DNA from: Pseudoxanthomonas sp. PXM03
GTDB lineage: Bacteria; Pseudomonadota; Gammaproteobacteria; Xanthomonadales; Xanthomonadaceae
Reading direction: 5' to 3'
NCBI RefSeq assembly: GCF_014852005.1
Contig: NZ_JACVAU010000001.1
Span: 952,001-1,016,000, forward strand
Length of the DNA: 64,000 nt
Below the pieces are notes generated by a model. The model did no database searches. It saw only the letters and a program-made list of their open reading frames with translations, and had not been told where the DNA came from. Below are positions 19,268-28,529 of the stretch, piece after piece; within the stretch, counting starts at the first letter, position 1; every line of letters begins with the position of its first letter. Position numbers and translations under genes: made by a program.

Positions 19268-21334
19268 ATGAAGCTGAAATCCGCCCTGTTGCCCCTCTGC
19301 CTGCTGGCCGCGCTGCCGTCGCTGGCCGCCGCCCGTGGCCTGGACGTGCGCGACCTGCAGAAGCTGGACCGCGTGTCCTCGCCGGTGCTGTCTCCGGACG
19401 GCGGCACCGTCGTGTTTGCCAAGCGCATCGTCGATGCCGAGGTGGTCAAGGCCAGCAGCAGCCTGTGGGTCCGCAACCTGCTGACCCGCGACATGGCGCC
19501 GCCCAAGCGGTTGACACCGGAAGGCTGGAGCGTCAACTCGCCGTCGTTCTCCCCGGATGGGAAGACTGTCTACTTCCTGAGCGCGAAGTCCGGCACACAG
19601 CAGTTGTACGCGGTGCCGGCCGGCGGCGGCACGCCAAAGCAGCTGACGGCCTTCGCTCTCGACGTAGCCGGTTACAAACTCTCGCCGGATGGGACGCGCG
19701 TGCTCTTCAGCACCGATACCTTCGCCGAGTGCAGGGCCGATTTCGCCTGCACGAAGAAGAAGCTCGACGACACCGCCGCGAAAAAGAGCTCCGGCGTGGT
19801 CTACGACGGCCTGTTCGTGCGCCACTGGGACACCTGGGCGGACGGCCGTCGCAGCCGCCTGTTCGTGGCCGCATTGCCGGAAGGCAAGGCCAAGCCGGTC
19901 GCCACCGCCACCTCGCTCACGGACACGATCGATGGCGATGCGCCGTCCAAGCCATTCGGTGGCGCCGATGAATACACCTGGTCGCCGGACGGCAACGCCG
20001 TCGTCGCCGCGATCCGCGTCGCAGGCAAGGGCGAAGCCTGGTCCACCAACTTCGACCTGTATCAGTTCGCCGCTGATGGCGGCACGGCGCCCGTCAACCT
20101 TACCGTCGCGAATCCCGCGTGGGACACCGGCCCGGTCTTCAGTGCCGACGGCAAGACGCTGTATTACCGCGCGATGAAGCGCCCGGGGTTCGAAGCCGAC
20201 CGCTTCGGGCTGATGGCGATGGACCTCGCCACGAAGCAGGTACGCGAGATCGCGCCGACGTGGGATCGTTCCGCCGATGGCATCGTGCTGTCGAAGGATG
20301 GCGCGACGATCTACACCACCGCGCAGGACGTGGGCCAGCATCCGTTGTTTTCCGTCGATGTGGCGAGCGGTTCGGTGAAGTCGGTCGTCGGCGAAGGCAG
20401 CATCTCCGCTTTCGACATCGCCGGCGCCACCCTGGCGCTCACCCGCAACACGCTGAAGAGCGGCGACCAGCTGTTCACCACGACGCTCTCGGGCGCACCG
20501 TTGCGCGCGATCACGCCGAGCGCGCAGGAAGCCTTGGGCGACGTCAGCTTCGGCGACTTCGAACAGTTCACCTTCAAGGGCTGGAACAACGAGACCGTGC
20601 ACGGCTACGTGGTCAAGCCGCACGATTACGTCGAAGGGAAGAAGTACCCGGTGGCGTTCCTGATCCACGGTGGACCGCAGGGCAGCTTCGGCAACGGCTG
20701 GAGCTACCGCTGGAATCCGCAGACCTACGCCGGCCAGGGCTACGCGGTGGTGATGATCGACTTCCACGGTTCGACCGGCTACGGCCAGGCCTTCACGGAC
20801 GCGATCAGCCAGCACTGGGGCGATCGCCCGCTGGAAGACCTGCAGAAGGGCTGGGCGGCCGCGCAGCAGAAGTACACGTTCCTCGATGGCAAGAACGCCT
20901 GCGCGCTCGGCGCCAGCTACGGCGGCTACATGATCAATTGGATCGCCGGCAACTGGAACGAGCCATGGAAGTGCTTGGTCAACCACGACGGTGTGTTCGA
21001 CATCCGTTCGATGGGCTACGTGACTGAAGAACTGTGGTTCACCGAGTGGGAGAACGGCGGCACCCCATACGACGTGCCGAAGAACATCGAGAAGTTCAAC
21101 CCGGTCAACCACATCGCCAAGTGGCGCGTGCCGATGCTGGTGGTGCAGGGCGAGAAGGACTACCGCGTGCCGGTGGACCAGGGCCTGTCCACGTTCACCG
21201 CGCTGCAGCGCAAGGGTATCGATTCCAAGCTGCTGTACTTCCCCGACGAGAACCATTGGGTGCTGAAGCCGCAGAACAGCATCCTGTGGCACGACACCGT
21301 CAATGCGTGGTTGAAGCAGCATATCGGCCGCTGA
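19268..21334 (+). CDS. secreted S9-family dipeptidyl peptidase-like protein
   Basis: A 688-residue secreted serine peptidase. The signal peptide is SALLPLCLLAALPSLAAA (residues 5-22). The N-terminal two thirds contain WD40/TolB-like beta-propeller repeats, recognisable by LSPDG, FSPDG and FSADG. The catalytic domain has S550 (GASYGGY), D631 (GEKDYRVP) and H663 (DENHWVL). It is not closely similar to the S9 gene at 13207. ATG 19268 gives the signal peptide directly. Followed by a strong terminator. Acylaminoacyl- or dipeptidyl-peptidase activity is likely but not proven. Confidence 0.93.
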   Translation: MKLKSALLPLCLLAALPSLAAARGLDVRDLQKLDRVSSPVLSPDGGTVVFAKRIVDAEVVKASSSLWVRNLLTRDMAPPKRLTPEGWSVNSPSFSPDGKTVYFLSAKSGTQQLYAVPAGGGTPKQLTAFALDVAGYKLSPDGTRVLFSTDTFAECRADFACTKKKLDDTAAKKSSGVVYDGLFVRHWDTWADGRRSRLFVAALPEGKAKPVATATSLTDTIDGDAPSKPFGGADEYTWSPDGNAVVAAIRVAGKGEAWSTNFDLYQFAADGGTAPVNLTVANPAWDTGPVFSADGKTLYYRAMKRPGFEADRFGLMAMDLATKQVREIAPTWDRSADGIVLSKDGATIYTTAQDVGQHPLFSVDVASGSVKSVVGEGSISAFDIAGATLALTRNTLKSGDQLFTTTLSGAPLRAITPSAQEALGDVSFGDFEQFTFKGWNNETVHGYVVKPHDYVEGKKYPVAFLIHGGPQGSFGNGWSYRWNPQTYAGQGYAVVMIDFHGSTGYGQAFTDAISQHWGDRPLEDLQKGWAAAQQKYTFLDGKNACALGASYGGYMINWIAGNWNEPWKCLVNHDGVFDIRSMGYVTEELWFTEWENGGTPYDVPKNIEKFNPVNHIAKWRVPMLVVQGEKDYRVPVDQGLSTFTALQRKGIDSKLLYFPDENHWVLKPQNSILWHDTVNAWLKQHIGR

Positions 21335-21344
21335 GTGCCTTGCG

Positions 21345-21375
21345 AAAGGGCCGGTCACGCCGGCCCTTTTTCTTT
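21345..21375 (+). terminator. intrinsic terminator after S9 peptidase
   Basis: AAAGGGCCGG, loop TCACG, CCGGCCCTTT, then TTCTTT: a 10-bp stem with a U-rich tail, 10 bases after the S9 stop. Confidence 0.85.
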
Positions 21376-21396
21376 ACCTGAAGGAGAACCACGCCG

Positions 21397-22656
21397 ATGG
21401 CGATCGCAGCCACCGAACCCTCCACCGCGCTGATCCAGAACGACATTGTCCTGTTCGGCCTGATCGCCGCCACGCTGGGTGTGGTCTTCTGGACCTCCTC
21501 CCGCGAAACGGGCTTCTTCAAGAAGTTCTACACCTACGTGCCGGCCTTGCTGCTGTGCTACTTCATCCCCGGCATCTACAACAGCGTCGATCTGATCGAC
21601 GGCGCCGCCAGCAAGCTCTACAACCCGGTCGCCAGCCGTGTGCTGCTGCCCGCCGCGCTGGTGCTGCTGACGCTGACCATCGACTTGAAGGGCGTGCTGA
21701 AGTTGGGACCGAAGCTGCTGGCGATGTATATCGGCGCCTCGCTCACGGTGATGCTGGGCGCCTTCGTTGCATTCTGGGTGATGAACGTCATCCATCCCGA
21801 AACCGTTGCGGGCGATGTCTGGGGCGGCATGGCCACGCTTGCCGGCAGCTGGATCGGCGGTGGCGCGAACATGCTGGCGATGAAGGAGATCTTCGCCGTC
21901 GACGAGACGACGTTCGCGCAGTTCGTCGTGGTCGACGTCAGCGTGGGCTACGTCTGGATGGCGGTGCTGATCTTCCTGGCCAACCGCGCGCAGGCGATCG
22001 ACGCACGCACCGGTGCCGACACGCGGGCCATCGAGGAACTCAAGGAGCGCCTGGCCAACTACCAGAAGGAGCACGAGCGGGTGACCACGCTCACCGACCT
22101 GATGGTGATTCTGGGTATCGCCTTCGGTACCGTCGGCCTTGCACATGCCATCGCCGGACCGGCATCGGCCTGGTTCTCCGACGTCGCGTGGGCGCGGCAG
22201 GTCAGCCTGCACGAGCCTTTCGTGTGGGTGGTGGTGCTGTCGACGGTCATCGGCCTCGGCCTGAGCCTGACGCGTGCGCGCACGCTGGACGGCGCGGGCG
22301 CGTCGAAGATCGGTGCACTGTTCCTATACATCCTGATCGCCTGCATCGGCATGCAGATGGAGATCGGAAAGCTGGCTGAACGCCCCTGGCTGCTGGCGTT
22401 GGGCCTGATCTGGATCCTCGTCCACATCGTGCTGTTGCTGCTGCTGGCCAAGCTGCTGCGCGTGCCGTTCTTCTATTTCGCGATGGGGTCGCAGAGCAAC
22501 ATCGGTGGACCAGCCTCGGCGCCCGTGGTGGCCACGGTGTTCCATCCGTCGCTGGCACCCGTCGGTGCGCTGCTTGGCGCGCTGGGCTATGCAACGGGTA
22601 CCGTCGCGGCCTACGTGGTCGGCGTGGTGCTGCGCGGGATGGCGGGGCAGGGTTAA
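21397..22656 (+). CDS. DUF819 family membrane protein (YjcL-like)
   Basis: A 419-residue integral membrane protein of the DUF819 family, with about ten hydrophobic segments and the conserved GSWIGGGANMLAMKEIF and QSNIGGPASAPVVA motifs. The family resembles sodium-dependent carboxylate or amino acid carriers with repeated halves, but no substrate is established. An AAGGAGAA ribosome site precedes ATG 21397. It lies after the S9 terminator, so it probably has its own promoter or partial read-through; a REP doublet follows. Confidence 0.9.
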   Translation: MAIAATEPSTALIQNDIVLFGLIAATLGVVFWTSSRETGFFKKFYTYVPALLLCYFIPGIYNSVDLIDGAASKLYNPVASRVLLPAALVLLTLTIDLKGVLKLGPKLLAMYIGASLTVMLGAFVAFWVMNVIHPETVAGDVWGGMATLAGSWIGGGANMLAMKEIFAVDETTFAQFVVVDVSVGYVWMAVLIFLANRAQAIDARTGADTRAIEELKERLANYQKEHERVTTLTDLMVILGIAFGTVGLAHAIAGPASAWFSDVAWARQVSLHEPFVWVVVLSTVIGLGLSLTRARTLDGAGASKIGALFLYILIACIGMQMEIGKLAERPWLLALGLIWILVHIVLLLLLAKLLRVPFFYFAMGSQSNIGGPASAPVVATVFHPSLAPVGALLGALGYATGTVAAYVVGVVLRGMAGQG

Positions 22657-22667
22657 TGCAAGATCTT

Positions 22668-22730
22668 CTGTAGGAGCGACGTAAGTCGCGACGTTGATGT
22701 TTCCGGTCGCGACTTACGTCGCTCCTACAG
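22668..22730. repeat. GTAG-footed REP doublet (REPIN-like palindrome)
   Basis: Two exact 25-base arms starting CTGTAGGAGCGACGTAAG, inverted around a 13-base loop. The same arm occurs in the element at 26283-26445. A GTAG foot and a head-to-head arrangement match REP doublets mobilised by RAYT (REP-associated tyrosine) transposases in Stenotrophomonas and relatives. No RAYT gene is in the window. Confidence 0.85.
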
Positions 22731-22740
22731 CAAGGCAAGA

Positions 22741-22776
22741 AAAAGGGCGAAGCCGATGGCTTCGCCCTTTTCTTTT
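22741..22776. terminator. bidirectional intrinsic terminator
   Basis: A perfect 14-bp stem (AAAAGGGCGAAGCC / GGCTTCGCCCTTTT) with a GAT loop and a T-rich flank on the plus side and A-rich flank on the other. It separates the convergent DUF819 and ybdD-cstA transcripts. Confidence 0.88.
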
Positions 22777-22792
22777 CTGCATATCTATCCGG

Positions 22793-23017
22793 TCAACAGC
22801 AGCGGAACCCGCTCCGACCGCCGAACCGCGCCTCCTGCCGTTCGCGGAAGAAGGTCTTGTAATCCATCGGCTCGCGGTCGGGATGCTTCTCCAGGATGTG
22901 CCGGACATAGTTGTCGTAGTCGGGCACGCCGCAGCACAGCCGTGCCGTCTGCACCAGCCTCCGCCACACACGCTTGTGCGTGGCGAAGTGCGAGAGTGGG
23001 ACGAGTTCCGTGCCCAT
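22793..23017 (-). CDS. ybdD: YbdD/YjiX family small protein, CstA partner
   Basis: A 74-residue protein of the YbdD/YjiX (DUF466) family, usually encoded right after cstA-type genes. It has the typical GVPDYDNYVRHILEKHPD core and the C-terminal SGFRCC. It lies 3 bases after the cstA stop, so the two are one operon. Members are needed for uptake by CstA/BtsT-type pyruvate carriers, though the mechanism is unclear. Confidence 0.9.
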   Translation of the reverse strand: MGTELVPLSHFATHKRVWRRLVQTARLCCGVPDYDNYVRHILEKHPDREPMDYKTFFRERQEARFGGRSGFRCC

Positions 23018-23020
23018 GGC

Positions 23021-25108
23021 CTACAGCCAGGCCTTCTGCTGCTCTTCGCTCAGCGCGACGAACGGCGTCTCGCGATCGCTTCGCTCGCTGCTCGCGCGCG
23101 CCTTCAGGATGCCCTTGATCGCATAGACCAGCACGCTGAACACCACGAACAGGAACAGGATGGTCAGGCCGGTGTTGACGTAGCTGTTCACCACCACTTG
23201 GTGCATCTGGCTCATGCTCTTCGCCGCGCCGAGCAACTGGCCGTCGGCGATGGCGGCCTGGTACTTCTTCGCCTGCGCCACGAAGCCGACCGCCGGATTG
23301 CTGTCGAAGATCTTGATCAGACCCGCATAGGTCGTGCAGATCAGCAGCCAGATCGCCGGAACGACGGTGACCCAGGCGTAGCGGTCGCGCTTCATCTTGA
23401 ACACCACCACCGTGCACAGCATCAGCGCGATGCCGGCGAGCATCTGGTTGGCGATGCCGAACAGCGGCCACAGCGTGTTGATGCCGCCCAGCGGATCGAC
23501 CACGCCCTGGTACAGGAAGTAGCCCCACAATGCGACGCAGCCTGCCGTGCCGATGACGTTCGCCCCCCAGGAATCCGTCCTGCGCAGCGGCGGGATGAAG
23601 TTGCCCAGCAGGTCCTGCAGCATGAAGCGGCCCGCGCGGGTGCCGGCATCCACCGCCGTCAGGATGAACAAGGCTTCGAACAGGATGGCGAAGTGGTACC
23701 AGAACGCCATCATCGCGTCGCCGCCGGGCAGCGCGTCGTGCAGGATCACCGCGATGCCGACCGCCAGCGTCGGCGCGCCGCCGGCACGCGAAATGATGGT
23801 GCCTTCGCCGATGTTGTGTGCCGTCTGTTCCAGCATTTCGGGCGTCACCAGGAAGCCCCAGCTGCTGACCTTCGCGGCCACGTCCACCGCCGTGGTGCCG
23901 ATGGCGGCGGCCGGACTGTTCATCGCGAAGTACACGCCGGGCTCGATGATGGAGGCCGCGACCAGCGCCATGATGGCGACGAACGATTCCATCAGCATGC
24001 CGCCGTAGCCGATGTAGCGCGCATGCATTTCATTGGCGAGCAGCTTGGGCGTGGTGCCCGAGGAGATCAGCGCATGGAAGCCCGACACCGCGCCGCAGGC
24101 GATGGTGATGAACAGGAACGGGAACAGGCCGCCCTTCCACACCGGTCCGTCGCCGGTGCTGGCGAACTGCGTCAGCGCCGGCATCTTCAGCGAGGTCACT
24201 TCCGGGCTGGCGATGACGATGCCGATCGCCAGCGCCACGATCACGCCGATCTTGAGGAAGGTCGACAGGTAATCGCGCGGTGCCAGCAGCAGCCACACGG
24301 GCAGCACGGCGGCGACGAAGCCATAACCGATCAGCATCCAGGTGATCTGGGTGCCAGTGAAGGTGAAGGCGGGACCCCAGGTGGGATGCGCGCCGACCTT
24401 GCCGCCGAACCAGATGGCCAGCAGCAGCAGGATGATGCCCACCACCGAGATCTCGCCGATCTTGCCGGGACGGATGTAGCGCATGTAGATGCCCATGAGG
24501 ATCGCGATGGGCATCGTCGCGATCACCGTGAACATGCCCCATGGGCTTTCGGCCAGCGCCTTCACCACGATCATCGCCAGCACCGCAAGGATGATGATCA
24601 TGATCAGGAACGCGCCGAACAGCGCGATCGTGCCGGCCACCTGGCCCATTTCCTCACGGACCAGGTCACCGAGCGAGCGGCCGTTGCGGCGGCTGGAGAT
24701 GAACAGGACCATGAAGTCCTGTACCGCGCCCGCCAGTACCACACCGGCGATCAGCCAGAGCATGCCGGGCAGGTAGCCCATCTGCGCGGCGAGCACGGGG
24801 CCCACCAGCGGACCAGCGCCCGCGATGGCGGCGAAGTGGTGGCCGAACAACACGTGCTTGTTGGTGGGCACGTAGTCCAGGCCGTCATTGTTCAAGTGCG
24901 CGGGGGTTGCCCGGCGCGGATCCAGCCCCATCACGTTCTTGGCGATGTACAGGCTGTAGTAGCGATAGGCGACCAGGTAGATGGACACCGCCGCCACGAC
25001 GATCCACAGCGCGCTTATCTGCTCGCCCTGGCGCAACGCCACCACACCCAGACACCCCGCGCCAAGCAGCGCGAGCGCCGCCCAGCCGATCTTGGAAAAA
25101 CCGTTCAT
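23021..25108 (-). CDS. cstA: carbon starvation protein CstA, pyruvate/peptide carrier family
   Basis: A 695-residue membrane protein of the CstA/BtsT family, with about 16-18 hydrophobic segments. Motifs include NDGLDYVPTNKHVLFGHHFAAIAGAGP (residues about 65-91) and GFHALISSGTTPKL. In E. coli the two paralogs import pyruvate and are induced on starvation or pyruvate sensing. ATG 25108 is preferred to an upstream TTG because GGAGGG lies 7-12 bases before it. No LytS-type regulator is beside it. Confidence 0.92.
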   Translation of the reverse strand: MNGFSKIGWAALALLGAGCLGVVALRQGEQISALWIVVAAVSIYLVAYRYYSLYIAKNVMGLDPRRATPAHLNNDGLDYVPTNKHVLFGHHFAAIAGAGPLVGPVLAAQMGYLPGMLWLIAGVVLAGAVQDFMVLFISSRRNGRSLGDLVREEMGQVAGTIALFGAFLIMIIILAVLAMIVVKALAESPWGMFTVIATMPIAILMGIYMRYIRPGKIGEISVVGIILLLLAIWFGGKVGAHPTWGPAFTFTGTQITWMLIGYGFVAAVLPVWLLLAPRDYLSTFLKIGVIVALAIGIVIASPEVTSLKMPALTQFASTGDGPVWKGGLFPFLFITIACGAVSGFHALISSGTTPKLLANEMHARYIGYGGMLMESFVAIMALVAASIIEPGVYFAMNSPAAAIGTTAVDVAAKVSSWGFLVTPEMLEQTAHNIGEGTIISRAGGAPTLAVGIAVILHDALPGGDAMMAFWYHFAILFEALFILTAVDAGTRAGRFMLQDLLGNFIPPLRRTDSWGANVIGTAGCVALWGYFLYQGVVDPLGGINTLWPLFGIANQMLAGIALMLCTVVVFKMKRDRYAWVTVVPAIWLLICTTYAGLIKIFDSNPAVGFVAQAKKYQAAIADGQLLGAAKSMSQMHQVVVNSYVNTGLTILFLFVVFSVLVYAIKGILKARASSERSDRETPFVALSEEQQKAWL

Positions 25109-25152
25109 TCGGCAACCCTCCGACAAGTCCCGCCAAGGGTCCCCCCATGCGG

Positions 25153-25188
25153 GAAGCCGGTCAATCCGTAATCCCGGATTCAGGCTTC
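25153..25188. promoter_or_regulatory. two-part hairpin between corA and cstA
   Basis: GAAGCC and AATCCG pair with CGGATT and GGCTTC around a 6-base loop, with a small bulge between the two stems. It lies after the corA stop and 45 bases before the cstA start on the same strand, so it may terminate corA or sit in the cstA leader. No U tract is visible. Confidence 0.45.
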
Positions 25189-25220
25189 GACTTTGGTCGC
25201 AGTGCGACGGCGTACTGCGG

Positions 25221-26234
25221 TCAGAGCCAGCGCGAGCGCTTGAACAGGCGGTACAGGCCGAAGCAGGCCAGCGCGACTCCCGCGATCAGGATCGGATAGG
25301 CGAAGCGTCCGCCCAGTTCGGGCATGTGCTCGAAGTTCATGCCGTACCAGCTGGTGATCAGCGTAGGGGCCGCGAGCAGGGCCGCCCACGCACCGAGGCG
25401 CTTGACCGTCTCGCCCTGCGCCAGCGTCACCAGCGACAGGTTGACGCTCAGCGCGGTGGTCAGCATCTCGCGCAGCGTGTCGGTGTACTCGTTCACGCGC
25501 AGCACGTGGTCCTGCACGTCGCGGAAGTACAGACGGACTTCTTCAGGGATCAGCGGACTCTGCGAGCGTGTCAGCTGCGCCAGCACATCCTGCAGCGGCG
25601 CCACCGCCAGCCGCATCTGGGTCAGTTCGCGCTTCAGGTCGTACAGCTTCACCACCGTGCCGCGCCGGTAGGTGTCGGCGAAGATGTCCTTCTCCAGCGT
25701 GTCCAGGGTCTGCTTGAACTGATCGATGATGGGGCGGTAGTTGTCGACGATGTAGTCCAGCACCGCATACAGGCCATACGACGGACCCAGCGCCAGCAGG
25801 TCGGCTTCGCGCTGCACGCGCTCGCGCACCGGTGCGTACGACAGCGAGGCGCCATGGCGCACGGTCACCAGGTAGCGGGGGCCGAGGAAGGCATGCGTCT
25901 CGCCGAAGCGGATGCGGTCGTCGACGACCTGCGCGGTATGCACGGCCACGAACAGCGAGTTTCCGTAGGCTTCCAGCTTCGGGCGCTGGTGCGCGTTCTG
26001 CGCATCCTCGACGGCCAGGTCGTGCAGGCAGAATTCCTCCTGGAGTTTCTCCAGGATCGTATCGGCGGGCTCGTACAGGCCCACCCAGATGAAGCTGCCA
26101 TCATCGATCGCGAGTACATCGCTGATCTCGTCCAGGCCGATGTCGCGCCGCTTGCCGCCCTGGTCGTAGACCACGCAGTTGATGACGCACTGGGGCAGGG
26201 CGGGTTTCGTGTCGATGGCGGCGAGGTCGTTCAT
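25221..26234 (-). CDS. corA: CorA-family magnesium/cobalt transporter
   Basis: A 337-residue CorA-type channel. A soluble alpha/beta N-terminal domain and long helices (residues about 140-270) precede two C-terminal membrane helices, with the selectivity signature YGMNF followed by MPEL in the loop between them. It mediates Mg2+ (also Co2+, Ni2+) influx as a pentamer. Start at ATG 26234 (MNDLAAIDTKPAL) fits the family; the frame is open upstream into the repeat element. Positive tail KRSRWL is typical of the cytoplasmic C-terminus. Confidence 0.93.
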   Translation of the reverse strand: MNDLAAIDTKPALPQCVINCVVYDQGGKRRDIGLDEISDVLAIDDGSFIWVGLYEPADTILEKLQEEFCLHDLAVEDAQNAHQRPKLEAYGNSLFVAVHTAQVVDDRIRFGETHAFLGPRYLVTVRHGASLSYAPVRERVQREADLLALGPSYGLYAVLDYIVDNYRPIIDQFKQTLDTLEKDIFADTYRRGTVVKLYDLKRELTQMRLAVAPLQDVLAQLTRSQSPLIPEEVRLYFRDVQDHVLRVNEYTDTLREMLTTALSVNLSLVTLAQGETVKRLGAWAALLAAPTLITSWYGMNFEHMPELGGRFAYPILIAGVALACFGLYRLFKRSRWL

Positions 26235-26282
26235 GGTGGGAATCGTGCGCCACGCCGCCGCATCCGACAAGCCCGCGCCTTC

Positions 26283-26445
26283 CTGTAGGAGCGACGTGAG
26301 TCGCGACCGCGACAATGACACACCGTGGGGCTTCTCACGCACGGATCCTGTGAAAGGCACGTCTGCGCTCTCCTCAGGATCCGTGCTGCGGTCGCCTCTC
26401 CGGGTTGTTCCGATTCTGCGGTCGCGACTTACGTCGCTCCTACAG
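26283..26445. repeat. 163-bp composite palindrome built on a REP pair
   Basis: Outer arms of 28 bases (26283-26310 and 26418-26445) are inverted copies with one mismatch and share the GTAGGAGCGACGTRAGTCGCGAC core of the REP doublet at 22668. Inside lies a second perfect 12-bp inverted repeat, GCACGGATCCTG (26339-26350) and CAGGATCCGTGC (26375-26386). It fills most of the 222-base gap between the GH97 and corA genes. It looks like a REP-based miniature element carrying a nested palindrome. Confidence 0.8.
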
Positions 26446-26456
26446 GGACGCATGCA

Positions 26457-28484
26457 TTACTGCGCGACGAACCGGATCGCCTGCCCGCCGCCCGGTGCCA
26501 GCTTCAAGGTCAGCGTGTCGCCACGCGTCACGCTGCGCTCCTCGATCACGATGTCCTGGGGGGCGGTCTTCCAGTTCGCCTTGTCGCCATCGCGGTAGAT
26601 CTGCGCCGTGTAGCGGCGGCCTTCGTCGAGGAACGACAGGGGCACGTCCAGCGTGCGGCCGTCTTCGTCAGTGAGCGCACCCAGGTACCAGTTGTCGCCG
26701 CCGCGTTCCTTGCGCGCGATGGTCACGTAGTCGCCGACTTCGCCGTTCAGCACGCGCGTATCCTCCCAGTCCACCGGCACGTCCTTGATGAACTGGAACG
26801 GTGCCGGGTTCTTCTCGTAGTTCTCCAGCAGATCGGCCGCCATCTGCAGCGGGCTGTAGATCACCACGTACAGCGACAGCTGCTTGGCCCAGGTGGTGGC
26901 GATGCCGTCGGTGGAGCGCGTCTTCATGCCGAAGATGCCGGGCGTGTAATCCATCGGTCCGGCCAGCAGGCGGGTGAACACCAGGTTGGCCTCGTGCTCC
27001 GGCGGATTGCCGGGCTGGCCCCACGCGCTGAATTCCATGCCGCGCGCACCCTCGCGGGTGATCCAGTTGGGATACGTGCGGCGCAGGCCGCTGTCCTTGA
27101 TCGGCTCGTGCGGATTGACAGAGATATGACGCTTGGCGGCTTCCGTCACCACCTTCAGGTGATGGCGCGCCATGTCCTGGCCCTCGTGCCACGCGTAGTG
27201 GCGCTTGCCATCGGCGCCGGTGACCTTGGCCTGGCTGGCATCGGCCACGTAACCGGTCTTCACCGCCGGTACGCCCACGCGCTCGTACAGATCGAACGCA
27301 TCAGCCAGCTGCGTTTCGTAGTGCGCGGCGTTGCCCGACGTCTCATGGTGGCCGATCAGCACCACGCCCTTCGATTTCGCGTACGCCGACAGCGCGGGCA
27401 GATCGAAATCCGGATACGACCTGGTGAAGCTGAAGTCCTCGCCGTTGCCGAACCAGTCCCCGTCCCAGCCCACGTTCCAGCCTTCCACCAGCACGCCGCC
27501 TAGGCCGTGCTTCGCGGCGAAGTCGATGTGCTTGCGGACGTTCTCGTTGGTGGCACCGTGCTTCGGCCCGGAAGCCCAGCTCTTCAGCTCCAGGTGCATC
27601 TCCCACCACACGCCGACGTACTTCATCGGTTTGACCCACGACACATCGCCCAGCGCGTTCGGCTCGTTGAGGTTGAGGGTGAGGCTGGACATGGCCAGGC
27701 CGGCGGCATCATCGCTCAGCAGCAGGGTGCGCCATGGGGTATCGAACGGTGCCGCACGCACCACCTTGCCTTCGCCGATGCCCGGAGTCAGGTCCGCCTT
27801 GAGTTTGCGGTCTTCCACCCGCGTCAGGTTCATGCCGCTGTAGTCGACCAGCGCCGCCTCGTGGATGGACAGGTGGCTGCCGTCATCGAACTTGAAGGTG
27901 ATCGGTGTCTGCGCATCGCCGACCTGCTGCAGGGGCGTGCGGTGGTACAGATACTCTTCGCGGTTCCATTCACCGGCGGGAATCCACCACGCCGTCGCAT
28001 CGCGTGCGAGGGCGAACTCGGTCAGCTCCTCGCTGATCTTCACCTGCTCAAGCCCCGCCTGCTTCGGGAAGCGGTAGCGGAAGCCGACGCCGTCGTTGAA
28101 CACGCGGAACACCACGTCGAAGCTGCGGAAGGGCTTGGCCTTCTCCTTCAGCGTGACCGTCAGTTCGTTGTAGTGGTTGCGGATGAAGCGGCGTTCGCCC
28201 CACGGTTGTTCCCAGGTCTCGTCGAACGTGCGCGTGCGCGGCTGCACGATCTCGATGTTGCGCTCGAACTTCGGCGCGTCCAGCAGCAGGAAGCCGAGTC
28301 GCGACGACGAGATGACCGGCTGTCCCTTGCGCGACACGGCGTAGGCGGGGCGGCCGTCGTTGTCGGTGGACAGTTCCACCACGATGGAGCCGTCAGGCGA
28401 TGCGACGCGCGGTCCTGGGGCTGCATGCGCGATGTCCGCGCCGACGGTGAGCAGGACGACGAGCGGAAAGAGATAACGGAGCAT
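26457..28484 (-). CDS. glycoside hydrolase family 97 protein (alpha-glucosidase-like)
   Basis: A 675-residue secreted GH97 enzyme with a signal peptide (LFPLVVLLTVGADIAHA). An N-terminal beta-sandwich precedes the catalytic barrel; motifs include GHHET (E381), NPHEPIKDSGLRRTYPNW (E460) and GARGMEF (E484). The 24-residue spacing E460-E484 equals, as I recall it, that of the catalytic Glu508/Glu532 of SusB, and KTGYV has Gly where retaining members carry the Asp nucleophile; both favour an inverting alpha-glucosidase. A GAGGG site precedes ATG 28484. It probably acts on maltooligosaccharides in the periplasm. Confidence 0.9.
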   Translation of the reverse strand: MLRYLFPLVVLLTVGADIAHAAPGPRVASPDGSIVVELSTDNDGRPAYAVSRKGQPVISSSRLGFLLLDAPKFERNIEIVQPRTRTFDETWEQPWGERRFIRNHYNELTVTLKEKAKPFRSFDVVFRVFNDGVGFRYRFPKQAGLEQVKISEELTEFALARDATAWWIPAGEWNREEYLYHRTPLQQVGDAQTPITFKFDDGSHLSIHEAALVDYSGMNLTRVEDRKLKADLTPGIGEGKVVRAAPFDTPWRTLLLSDDAAGLAMSSLTLNLNEPNALGDVSWVKPMKYVGVWWEMHLELKSWASGPKHGATNENVRKHIDFAAKHGLGGVLVEGWNVGWDGDWFGNGEDFSFTRSYPDFDLPALSAYAKSKGVVLIGHHETSGNAAHYETQLADAFDLYERVGVPAVKTGYVADASQAKVTGADGKRHYAWHEGQDMARHHLKVVTEAAKRHISVNPHEPIKDSGLRRTYPNWITREGARGMEFSAWGQPGNPPEHEANLVFTRLLAGPMDYTPGIFGMKTRSTDGIATTWAKQLSLYVVIYSPLQMAADLLENYEKNPAPFQFIKDVPVDWEDTRVLNGEVGDYVTIARKERGGDNWYLGALTDEDGRTLDVPLSFLDEGRRYTAQIYRDGDKANWKTAPQDIVIEERSVTRGDTLTLKLAPGGGQAIRFVAQ

Positions 28485-28529
28485 GCGACCCTCGCGATGT
28501 GCAGAGGGCCGCATCGTGCGTGGCGGGGC

